Of a stretch of DNA of 64,000 nucleotides, positions 22,901-34,900 are shown piece after piece (the first letter of the stretch is position 1; every line of letters begins with the position of its first letter). The translations under genes were made by a program, and so were the position numbers. Location: contig JAGUCH010000004.1 in NCBI GenBank assembly GCA_019096065.1, positions 4,092,001 to 4,156,000 of the forward strand, read 5' to 3'. The notes under the pieces are model-generated. The model did not search any database. It was not told the DNA's origin and saw nothing but the letters and a program-made list of their open reading frames with translations. Origin of the DNA: Paracyclopina nana. Taxonomy: Eukaryota; Arthropoda; Copepoda; Cyclopoida; Cyclopettidae.

Positions 22901-25900
22901 ATCTGCTTCCGGTCCCCCAGCCTCGGCCTCGACACTTAGAGAGGCCATATTTCGTCTGGGCTAAAATTGGAAAATTCGCCTCAGTGACCGCGCACACATT
23001 TTTGCGGAGCTCACTATTATGGTCACAAGGGGCCTTTAAGCTTGCATTAGGAGTTCACTTAGCGGAAAGAAGTACTTATGCGGGAGGCCAAGTCCTTAAA
23101 ATTGATAGGCAACGATTTATGGAGGCTTTCATAGCAGATTCAATCAAGTTTGAAGCTTTTAAAAAATAATTGGCTCACTTTTGGATATAGACTTTAATAT
23201 ACAATCTGCGCTATTCATTCATTCAACGGTTTGAAAACTGTTACTTTCCTCTTGAGGCTTCAAAAAACAGAAAGTTTCCCTTTAGGGCAAAAAATAAGAA
23301 GTGTCCTCAAAGTGGAAAGTTTTCCTCTGATTAATTCTGTTAAATGTACCGCTCTTGACAACTTTAAAAAGAAATGTGATCTTAATTGGGATAGTTGTAC
23401 AATTTAACCTCTACTCGATTACTAAGGAAAGTTAAAAAAAAGTATGCTTTGATGTAAGATAACTCCTTTTAAGGTTATTTTATAAAAATGCCCTCACAAA
23501 GATTTCTGTCCACTTAGAAATCGAAGATGAGTCTCAGTTCGATATCGTGGGATAATTTGTAAAAAAAAAATTAAGTTTGCAGAAGGGATTAAAAGCTTAC
23601 GAGACAATCAAGGCATGGCACAGCTCCAAAATTAATTTACAACTCAATGACGCTTAATTTTCAGTTTGACGTCAGCAAAATCAATTAGCGTTTCGTTCCT
23701 TTTCAAGAGGAGTGCTTTTTCAATAAAAAGGACAGGCAGCTTGGTTTTCGGCTTGCTTTGCATACTCCCACTTGTGTGTGGTAATATATTGGCATACTTC
23801 CCCTCTGAAAGCCTAAGGGACTAACTTAGTTAAGGCTGGTAAGAGCAGATAAGGCTGGAGCTCAATTTACTTTGCCTATGGGCAAATCTGTAGGGCGGTG
23901 TCAATTAGCAGCCAGTTCTGCTGCCCTATGCATCTTTTAATCACACGAGTCAACAAAAAACTTACCGTTTCAGCACCTAGCTTGGAGAGCCTTTGCAGTT
24001 TGACCTCCTGGGGCCAAATTAGAAAAGTGGAGATGCCATAATTGGAGAGAACTTCATCATGAGCGACGTCCGAAGCAGGCACAGGGTCGCAGGGAAATGC
24101 ATCATGTAGGTGAGCTTTTGTGGCATGAGTTATATGAACTGCCCTGAAATATGGTATGAAAATGACTGCTTCTCCCTGAAAATATTAGGTAACTCTGTGC
24201 TATTTGCAGAGTGATACCAAGCAAGCAAAAAAGCTTCAGTGGATATGTACAAATATGCAGATATACACAGTAGTGCTACGTATATAGGGCTTCCTATATA
24301 CAGTAGACGACCTCCTTTTGTGGGGCTTTGACAAAATGGGATTTGCGGAGATAGAAATGCAGCAGCAGCTATCCAACTTCAAAGCAGATACAAATCATGA
24401 ATCCATTATAACCCTTATTTTAGCTACCTAACATAGTGAGCTACTTCCACAGTGGAGTGAGTGCATTGCACTGCTTTCCCCCTGTGTGTTGTTAAATGTC
24501 TGCATAGAAAGCAAACGAGCCTGAAGATAATCATGTGCAAATGAGAACTTCCAAATTTGTTTTGGTCTGCTCATTAACAACATGAAAGAGCTTTTATACA
24601 CCCTTATCAGGGGACGCAAACTTCAATCAAAGCGATAAATTAGATTTCGAAACTTCATTAAAGCAACCAAGTATTGCAGCATACTATAAGCTTGCAAATG
24701 GTTTGAAGCTCATTAATGCCGCATGCTACGTACGTATCAGAGTTACCTGGCTTTTCTTGGAAAAAGCGCACCCACATAAATTTACTTATCGAGTGGAGCC
24801 ACATATACGCACACTCGTGGATTTATAAATAATTCATGCTGTAGTATAGCAAGCTAGCAGGTGAAATCTGTTTGTTCAATTTTGGGTTTTCTTCTTACCC
24901 CGCTTTGCCTGTGGCCTCCATTCGGTTGGCAATGGTGACGTCCTTGGACCAGATGTCAAACTGCCACTTCCGGACACCAATGAGGCCAGAAAAGATGCAG
25001 CCAGAGTGAATACCTATTCTCATGTTGACACAAACATTGTGCTCGTCCCTGAAAGACATGAAATCACATAAGTAGCTATGCCGGCATATTCAAAAGTGAT
25101 CATCAGTGCATTTAGTTTTCTTGAGAGCTTTCAAAATTCGCCAGCTTTCAAGCAACAGCCAATCCTCTTAGCTGGATTGAGAGCAAATATTTTTTAGGAA
25201 AACATACTCCCAAGATGGCACAGGTTTCTTCTGGAGCTTGGATACCATACACTAAGGCATGTAGACACATGATGGCAAAGAGTAAGCTGGTCCCACGAGG
25301 GGGGTCAAAAAACCAATTGCCCAGAGAGTTGCTCTCGAGATACCCAAAAACCATTAATAGATAATTAAAAAATGGCTCTAAGTTGGTTTTGCTGATGGCT
25401 TTCTATGGATTATGTTCATGGTGGGGCCAGATAAGATTCGATAATACAACATTATGTAGTAGGTCGAGATATACTACTGTGACTTATCAAGCCACTACTC
25501 GTATCTAGGCTACGTCAAGCGGGGACGGGCCTGGAGGCTAGCAGAGGTCAGTCTTTGGGCCGCAGACAACACGTGTCAATGCGGTGAATTTATTTCCTTT
25601 TACTGATGATCACACTATACTACTCGTCATACTACCGCGCGCCCGAGGCGAGCGCGCGCAGCGAGCGGTCGACCCGTAGGCCGACACGCTCCCTGCTACA
25701 TCACCCCACGCTAGAAGGTTACTGTGTCCTCGCAGTGACGGGTTGAGTCAGGTCTAGCAGGGAGCCCCGAGGGGGACCCTCCATGGCGGGAGCGCTGGGC
25801 TGGGTCCCATTCGCGTCAACCGCGCGTGCCTGGGGAAGTGTCTGCTGCAGGACCCCGTATAGATCCGTGTATTGCTGGTGAATCGTACGGATCTGGGCCT

Positions 25901-28900
25901 GGAGGTCCTGATATGCTTGGGTCTCCTTGTCGGGCCGCGTCCACCGGCGGAGAGCCTTGAGGGGCGATGTCGACTTGTCCGGGGCATCCAAAGGGTCTTT
26001 CTCTCCCGTTTCCGAACCATCTTGCACGGTGAAGTCGCTGAGCTCGGTGGCCGCTCGTTCTCGGTGGTCTCGCTTCCAGCGGGGTCGGCGCCGGAAATCC
26101 GGGTGGCCATCATCCTCATCGTCGTCGCCAGGGAACAAGGGTCCGTCGTTACCCAGGTTGGCTACCATGCGCCAGGGGAGTTCGACAGCCATGAAGGCAG
26201 TGTGCCACAGGCCATACATCAACCACCACCCAAGCCCCCGGCGGCGATACAGGATAATCATATGGATGATAGAGCCTAGGATGATCTTGATGAGGCCCAG
26301 GATCACCAAACCTCCGGTCATGTAGCTCCAGTATTTTCCCACGGTCGAAAAGAAAGGGATGAGGGCGTTGCCCACCTGGTCAACCATCATGTCGATGTCG
26401 TCCTCGGACCAGAGGGTGGTGGCCCCCGATCCGCGTGCGGCTGTTCCTCAGGACGTTGGACGTCAGAGTGGTGACCACGGCCTCGCGCGCGTGGTACAGC
26501 TGCAGGTAGAGGGCGTGCTCGGCCTGCTGCTGGGCGGAGTAGATACCGCCTCCTAGGCCCCGACCAATCTCGTAGGGGCGTCCATGTTGTCGATCGGAGG
26601 TGGGGTCCAATTGCGACGGCGGCGTGCAGGAGTGGATGCTAGGAGTAGCGCACATCCAGTGTCCCTGGATCCTCCACTTCACAGGCGTGATGGCGTCGCA
26701 GGGTATGATGCTGGGCCGGTCCACCAAGATGAAGGAGAGGGGATCCGCGAACCGGGAATGGTTCCCGACCAACACGGGGATCTCCTGCGTGCAGTTAGGG
26801 AAGGCACGCGTCATGGCCTGCATCGGGTAGCAGCTGGTGATGTAGGCAACCGCCCCAGCCCGGGTGACCAAATGGCCGGGCCCGTGGGAGTCGAGCGTGG
26901 CGTAGGAGGACCCACCGCTGGCCATGTCCTGCAGCTTGGTGTGCAGGATGCTCCGCTCATTCTTGCAGATGAGGTCCTGCAGGAATTTGAACCGGTCGTC
27001 GAGATGCAGGGCGTGCTCGGCGTGCAGGAAAGCCAGTTGGGTCTGCACGTGAGCGTGGTGGACCTCTTCCGTCCAGGTGGGTTGGCCAGCGGCGATGGGA
27101 GCTGCGCCCGGGCGGAGAAGGGCGACTGCAAAGTCCCTCAGCTGAGTCCGGAAGACCCGCCGCTGGCAGGTCGACTGGACCCCCTTAAGGACGAATCCTG
27201 CGTACCTGGATTCCTCCTCGCGGGCAATCAGGAGCAGATCCCCCACCTGACCTAACATGGTGGAGTTCTGGTGCGGGTATAGTGAAGCGGGCCCTTGATA
27301 GACCTCAGAGGTCTCTTCCATGCAGGTGGTGTCATGAGCTTCCCATACCATGGTGCCTTCGAGCGTGTCGTGGACGATCTTGTCCCGGTAATTGGCCACG
27401 ATGTGATTATCGAACACCACTCGTCCAGAGCTGGTGTGTAATTTTCCATAGACAGCGGTGACAAGGGCGTCGATCCGGGTCTGCTCGTAAGAGCGGTGAT
27501 ACATGACACCGTTGTGGCTGAATGACATGGTCCTGCATCGGTGGTCTCCGTCAAGGCCTCCTCGAGAGAAGTAAGCCAGGTTGGCGGAGCACGTTGAGGT
27601 CACATTCACCCGTTGGCCCTCGGCGATCAGGTAGCCCCGTTCCACCGCCTTGCGGCAGGCCTGGGGCGACACGGTATAGGAGCTGGTGGTAAGCAACGAT
27701 CTGAGTCCCGTAGCTGGCGCTGTCGAATCCGCATCTGGTCACCGGCTGGTCAGGGTCACGTGGCAACGGTGGGCGGCGACGGGTTTGGTCGTCGCAGTCT
27801 GCAGCACCTGCACGGTGATGTTGACAGCCGATTCATAGGTGGTGCCGATATCATCGCATTCGTCCGGGTCATTCAAGTCGACGCTCTCGTGGGTTGATTT
27901 TGGTGACTGCAGTCAAACACCGTGAAGGTGGCAGCCGGGTCTTCAGGTGGTCCGTCTCCTCCTTCCTGTAGAGCAGGTTGAGGCCGGGGTTGTGCGCTCG
28001 GCACCTCGAGTAGTAGAGTGAACGTCATCAGTATTGTGAAGTACATTGCTTCTGGAAAAGAGAGTAAAGGAAACGTGTTGACATGCTGCCTCATTATTGT
28101 ACACCTGCCGGTTTGTGCTGCTATTATTTCTTTATTAATTGCGCTTTCTTTCAAGCCGCAGAATTTTCAAAGTATACTTAGGGGGGCCCCCAAAATTTTG
28201 CGGCCGTCTTTTCGTTGTGCTGCTCATTCTTCTACTATTCTGTGCTTGAAGCACTGCTCGAATTTGTTGGTGTAGCAAAATCATCATTTTCAGAATCGCT
28301 CATTTCAGGCAGTGGCCTGAATTGTGGCATCGTGACCGTAGGCTGTGCTACCAGGGGTCTGTATGGCGGCATATTGATTGGTGCCAGCGGAGGTAGCTCT
28401 GGATCTGGTTGATCTGATTTTTGGCCTGAGCGTGATCTGGTTCTGGTTGCAGGAGATGATGCTCCATGGGCAACTTCAACTTCGGCCCCCAGGAAATCTG
28501 CTGTTTCTTGTTGCAGCATTTCCGCCTGGGTCCTACGTTTGCGGTACCGTGCTTCCCGAGGTGACGGTGCTGATACCGTTTCGTGGCCGATTGTTGGGAG
28601 CTCGATGTTGTTCTCACTGTCACCTTCATCATCGGAAGGGAGCGCAACATCTTCAGCAAACTCATCACCTCGCATGGATAGATCTGCATTGGCTGGCGGC
28701 GGGTTGCCGGCATTGCCATCGTGGGCATCTTCCGCCGTTGCCCGGTACAATTTGAGCCTGTCGATCGAGACGACCTCGGACTTCTTTCGAATCCATGAGG
28801 GGTCAGGCAAGATCTCGAAGGTCACGTCGTTGACCTTCCTAAGTATGGTCCAGGGGCCTGACCAGAAGGTTTGGAGCTTCTTGGAGATGTGGCGGGCCAC

Positions 28901-31900
28901 GGTGGGCGTGTACAGCCACACCTGTTGCCCCGGGACATACGTCGTTTTGTCCTTGTGGTAGGCCATCCTTTGTCGGTTGATCGATGTGGCCATGTTCTTT
29001 CGGGCCCATTCATGGGCTGCCTGGATTCGAGCCTTGAGGGCCTGGGCAACTTGCCCGGCCTCAGAGGCCTCTCTCAGAAGTGGTTGGGGGTCTCCAAACA
29101 GAAGGTCCAGTTGCGAGGTGGCAGGCCGCCCAAATAGCAGTTCATACGGGGCGTAGCCGGTCATGCGGCATTTGGTGGTGCGCATGATGAACAGAGGCGA
29201 CGGGCAGTACTTCCTTCCAGCGGGATGGTCGCCCGCAGACCAGTTTGGCCAGGAGGCCGTTGAGGTCCCGGTGGGCCCGTTCAACCCAGTTAGACTTAGG
29301 GTTGTAGGCCGGCGTGGTGGAGTGCCGGACACCTAGTGCTTTGGCTACTTGCTGGAACAGGGCGGCGGTGAAGTGGGTGCCCCGGTCAGAATGGAGGTTC
29401 TCCATTAGCCCATATCGCGGGATGATCTCTGAGGTCAGGAACCTCACGGCGGTGTCAGCGCTGGCCGAGGCGCATGGGAAAGCCTCGATCCATCGGCTGA
29501 AGAGGTCGCGTACGGTGAAGAGGTACTGATGTCCGTCGACAGGGGGCTTGAGGGGCCCCACGTAGTCGATGGCGACCCTTTGCCAGGGATAGCCCGCCCG
29601 GTGAGAATGTAGTGAGTGTCGTTGGTCCGCGGTCTCCGGCTGATGTTTCTGGCAGGTGCGGCAGGTAGCCACGACCTCCGCGGCAACTCGGGTGGCGTTA
29701 GGCATGTAGAACCGGCGGGAGACCCGGTCAACAGTGGTGTCTCTGCCCTGATGGCCCATGGTTTCGTGAATGTGCCTCACTAGCCCTTCTTCCGAGGACC
29801 GAGGAACCACGACCAGGTGGCGAGCCTCTCGGCCTTGTCCTTCTTCCTTCTTGTACCGAAGGAGGCCTTGATCATCCAGGTAGAGGCTGTCAAAGAGGCC
29901 CAGCAGGATCTTGCCTCGATGGGAGGCGGCCTCTTTGTGCTCAGGGCTCGGTCGGCTCTGCTGGCTGATCAGTCGCCGCACCAGTTGCAAATCCTCGTCC
30001 TCTGTTTGCCCCTGGATCCACTCGGCGGGGTTGGCCATGTCCAGGGCAGCCTCGGCCGAGGCTATCATCGCTTGGACGCCCGCGCAGCTCTCATTGGACA
30101 CGTCCGTGCCCTCGGTGTCGGTGACGTGCTCGGCGCGACTCAGGGCGTCGGCGTTGGCGTGCTTGGTTCCGGCCCGGTGGAGCTGACCTTGAAGTCAAAC
30201 TGGCTGATGGTCTCCAACCACCGGGCAAGCATGCTACGGGGCTCCTCCATGGTGCGAATCCATTGCAGAGCGGCATGGTCCGTGCGGAGGATGAAAGGCC
30301 GATATTGGAGGTAATACCGCCACTTGCGCAGCCAGATGATGACGGCAGCGAGTTCCCCTTGGGTGGCGGAGTAGTTAGCCTGGCTCCGTGTCAGCTTCTT
30401 GGCCCTAAAGAGGATGACTCGCTCCTTTCCCCCTTGTACTTGCGACAGGACGGCCCCCACGCACTGGTTGTCCCCGCTCCAGTCGGTGTCCAGGATGAAT
30501 GGCTGCGGGCTCTCAAAATCGGGGAAAGCCAGGATGGGCGCCATGCACAGCCGCTTCTTGAGCTCCTCAAAAGCGGCAACGTATTCCAGCGAGGGTTCGA
30601 ACTCGGCGGTATCGGGGACGTCTTCTTCCCGGCTGAGTTTGTCTGTCAAAGCCTTGGCGACCTTCTGGTAATCCTTGATGAAGGACCGGTAATAGCCGCA
30701 CTTTCCCAGGAAGATGCGTAGCTGCCGCCGGGTCCGTGGCAGGGGCCACTTCTTGACCACGTCGATGTACTCGGGGACCACAGAGAGGCCCTCAGGCGTG
30801 ATGACGTGCCCCAGGTACGTGATGCGACGGCGGAACAGGTGGCATTTGGATGGTTGCAGTTTAAGGCCAGCCCGTTGGTGGGCGTCCAGTACCCGTTGCA
30901 GGTGGCCGAAGTGAGATTCTACATCGCGGCTGTGGATCAGCACATCGTCGAGGTATGGCAAGGCAATGTCGTATGGGATCCCTTCCAAGACCCGCTGGAT
31001 GAGGCGCGCATATGTTCGGGGCGCGTTGGTGAGGCCAAACGGCATGTAGGCGAATGCGTACGTTGAGTGATTGGCTGCGAATGCTGTCTTCGGGATGTCC
31101 TCGGCCCTCACGGGAACGTGGTGAAAGGCTCCCGTCGTATCCAGGGTAGAGAATATTTGCGAGTGCGCCAGCCGATTGAGGTTATCCCGAATGTCGCCAA
31201 TGGGATGCGTGTCGACGATGGTTACCTTGTTCAGTGCGCGGTAATCTACGCACCACCGGGTCTTCCCATTCTTCTTGGTGACCGGGACCAGCGGCGCGCA
31301 CCAGGGCGACTGAATAGGGACGATGATGCCTTCCTGGAGCCATTTCTGGACTTGTTCTTCTAGCGACTTCTGCAAGTGCGGGTTGATGGGCCGCCGGCGG
31401 ATGTTAATGGGCTGAGTACCCGGGATGATATCGATGCGGTGCTCGGCCAAGTCGGTTTGGCCCGAGGACCCATCGAGGCTGAAGGTGTCCTGGTATTGTA
31501 GCAGCAGGGCCAAGGTGCGAGCCTTTAGCTGAGGGGTGCTCAAGATGTCGTTGTTTTCTAGGTCGAATTCTTGAATGAAGATTTGGGCCATCTCGGCCGT
31601 GTACTGGCCCTGCGGCCGGGTTTGGGCCCTCGAGCTTGGCTACGTAGCTTCCAGCTGCTAAGCTTGGCCACGGTGGGTACTCGCCTCAAGCCTTCAACTT
31701 GCCCGTACCGGGTGTTGTTGTGGATAATGAGAGGCTCTGCGGTAGTGTTGATAACCCCGACAACGCAGTTGCCCTTTTCATCTGGTCGGATGAGGGCTCG
31801 CTGCCAGGGGTGCAGCTCAGTGGCCTCCATGAAGTCCCCTGATCCTTCAACAATCCCATCGATGTGCGGCGATCGGGTCCAGGTGGGGATTTTTGCGGGA

Positions 31901-34900
31901 ATGGCGCAACAAGACATTGGCCCCACTGTGGTTTTACCCCATATGTAGACGGCATGGACGTTGATTGCGCGACTGTCATTTTCATTAAGTGTCCCCCCTG
32001 CCAACTTGATCATTCGTCCTCGAATGCGGAGCGAGTTGGCACTATGTAGCTGGTCGATGTCGTGGGCCTTCATGAAGGGCCCTGACAGGTTGACGTCCAT
32101 GGTGAGGTTAGCTATGACAGCTGGTCGAAATAGGAAAGGTTGCGGGTAGGTGCCAATGTGAAGCATCAATGGCTTTGGTACCTCGCCGAGTATTTCTAGA
32201 GATTGATTTTGGCCCGCTGTGTTGACAGTTTCTCCTATCAGGGCGGCAAGTTGAGCTTTTGTGAACCCTAATTTGGTTGCAAGCGTGGAGGAGATGACCG
32301 ACCTCCACGTATTACCGCTGTCGATGAGTGCTCTTGATTTGACGTTGTTGAGGCGTATTGGAACTTCAGATACGTATGATTTATTAATGTTGGAAATATG
32401 GGCGAGGAATGATCGGGCCTTGTCAGATGTGAACGTGTTTGGTGAGGTGATGGATGGTTCCATTGATGGCCGGTCCCTTAGGACCGGCTGGCTCCGTTTT
32501 TTGGCGCCTCCCAGGTGTAGGCGTCCACGGGGGCACTGGCCACATGTGCGATGGCCGCGTTGCGATATTTATTATATTCTTGGGGCGAGACCGGCGGGGC
32601 GGCGTGGTATGGATTGTTATTGCCACGCCCGCGGCCGCCACGTCCCCGGCCCCGGAATCCTCCTCGCCCTCGTTGGCTGTTTGGGCGTTGGTTGGTGCAT
32701 TGAGCCTTGAGATGGCCGTAGCCGCCACAACCGTAGCATCTCATGTTAGCCTTGTCACCTAGAGCGGCGATGATCTTGGCGACGTCGGGTTGGTCTGGGG
32801 TGCCCTCTTGGGTGATTTGCATGATGCCCCCTTGCCCCAGGGGGTTGGCCTTGCCGCCGGCTAATCCTACCAGGCACTCCTTGGAGGATGCATTGGAAGC
32901 GGCCTCCGTCAGCGTATCATATTTGCTGGCGATTACCAGCCAGCGTGTCTGGGGGTCCCGCAGATTGATAGTGAACTTCCTAATGACCTCTGGATCCTTG
33001 TCGACCTTGGCGCACCGCGGTGCATCATTGGCGAAAGCCCTCAGGTAGAGCGACTTGAGGCGTGCCGCCCAGGTCATTACGGATTCATGGGGACCCTGCG
33101 CGGCGGTGTCGTATGCCACCCTGGCGGCCTCTTGGGCCGACTCGTCCACAAAGGCCTTCTCAAGGTCGTCGAGGTAGTGCTTGTAGGCGTACGTATTATC
33201 GCCCGACTTCTTGTCGATGGAGTTGATCATTTCCAACGCAAGGCCGACAATAGATGCCTTGATCAGCATCTTCTTGGTGACTTCAGGCTCTATCGAGTCC
33301 TCGAATTGGGACTCGATGTGCATCCGCCATTGCTGGAAGGAGCGGCTGTCTGTCTCGCGGAGCAGTTGGAGTTGTTGAGGCCGACGCTGAACAGCAGCGT
33401 TGGCTCTCATTTGGCGGTTGACCTCAAGGGCCACTGCAGCAGCTATATCTTGTGGTGGCTGGGCCTATGCGTGGGGGGAGAAGAGTGAGCTTTCGGTCTT
33501 TTGTGAGAATGTGCTATTATAATTACCATGGTGGTCTACGATTCAACAATGAAGTGAGTTGTGATTACTGTTAACTGGGGGAAAGCCCGAAAGGAACTGA
33601 TGGCTATTCCCCACCAGCGCGGTCTTATATATCCGCCAACGCGCTCGCAGGTCACTGCAGAGGGTTGTGGCGTGACATTTATTGATTGTTTACTGACCAC
33701 CGAAAATGCCACGCTGGTGTCACATTTCTCATTATCGTTTATTTGACCGTGACCCGCACGTGGTGACCAGCTTTAGCTTCAGTGGAATCCTGATAGCTCG
33801 CAGCTGTTGATCCGCTACCGGTCATGTGGTCACCACGCGGTCATGAGCTTCTATCCTCCTTCTCCACCCCTTTATTTGTACATTGTCATGGGGTGGCCGG
33901 CTCCAGCATTCACTGAAATCCAAATGATTTGCGACTGGTGTTAGCAGCCCCGACCATTCGGCCATTGTCCCCCCATAACAATTACTCTTTGATCACCTGC
34001 AGTTGGAATTTGCCCGTGAGTTGACCGGCCCTAGCTTAACTAGGATCTACAATGATTTGCACCAGCGTTGGCCGGGCTGACCATTCGGCCGCTGGCTCTC
34101 ACGGACAATCCCTTTGATTGTTATTTGATAGCTTTTTGATTGTTTGCAGCTGCAGCTATTGCAGAGTGATCTTTGCCCTTTTGCTCTGGTCTGAGCTTCA
34201 CATTTTTACATTTTTAGCCACCACTATTTTACTTTTTATAGTCAACTGCCTTTTATGCTCTCAGCATTAATCTCTCTTTACTTCGTGGCTTGCACGTAGG
34301 TTCATGTTCTGGCAGTTGACTTGAGCATGATATTATTTGAGCAGCACTATTATCCCTTTTGTACTTATTGTGTATACTTAGCACTTATAGCTTCCGGCAG
34401 GATGTACTTAATGGGTAGTGGAGTGATGAAATCACAGGTCCTACCGACCGCGCCATCTGTAGTAGGTCGAGATATACTACTGTGACTTATCAAGCCACTA
34501 CTCGTATCTAGGCTACGTCAAGCGGGGACGGGCCTGGAGGCTAGCAGAGGTCAGTCTTTGGGCCGCAGACAACACGTGTCAATGCGGTGAATTTATTTCC
34601 TTTTACTGATGATCACACTATACTACTCGTCATACTACCGCGCGCCCGAGGCGAGCGCGCGCAGCGAGCGGTCGACCCGTAGGCCGACACGCTCCCTGCT
34701 ACAATTAGGATATTTGTCAGCAATAAGAAAGATGGCACAAAAATGCGTGTGCTTTTGGCGGAGAATAACATAGAATGGTATATTGGATATATTGCTAATA
34801 CGCAGCAGGATTGACTTAATTAGGCTTCTTACATTGGTAAAAGCCAAGATAGTACATATTTACCTGACATCCCTGATGAGCTCGATCATTTTGAGCCCCA

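Larger units (their letters stand above)
25455..34703 (-). mobile_element. LTR element 2: Ty3/gypsy retrotransposon with degenerate env, broken coding frames
   Basis: A 9,249-bp element on the minus strand in adenylyl cyclase intron 9. The 246-bp LTRs (TG...CA, identical by eye) are flanked by the 4-bp duplication ATTA (25451-25454 and 34704-34707). A tRNA-Ser-like primer site lies two bases inside the 5' LTR. The order is leader (about 1 kb), gag, protease, RT/RNase H, integrase and env, which with the RT motif YLDD is gypsy-type. Frame breaks occur in or next to every gene, so the copy cannot make full products as read, although its LTRs have not diverged. Confidence 0.9.

Noticed and set aside
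26584-27255. A 223-codon plus-strand ORF opposite the env remnant of element 2
   Set aside because: Antisense shadow of the env region. No signal peptide, domain or independent support.
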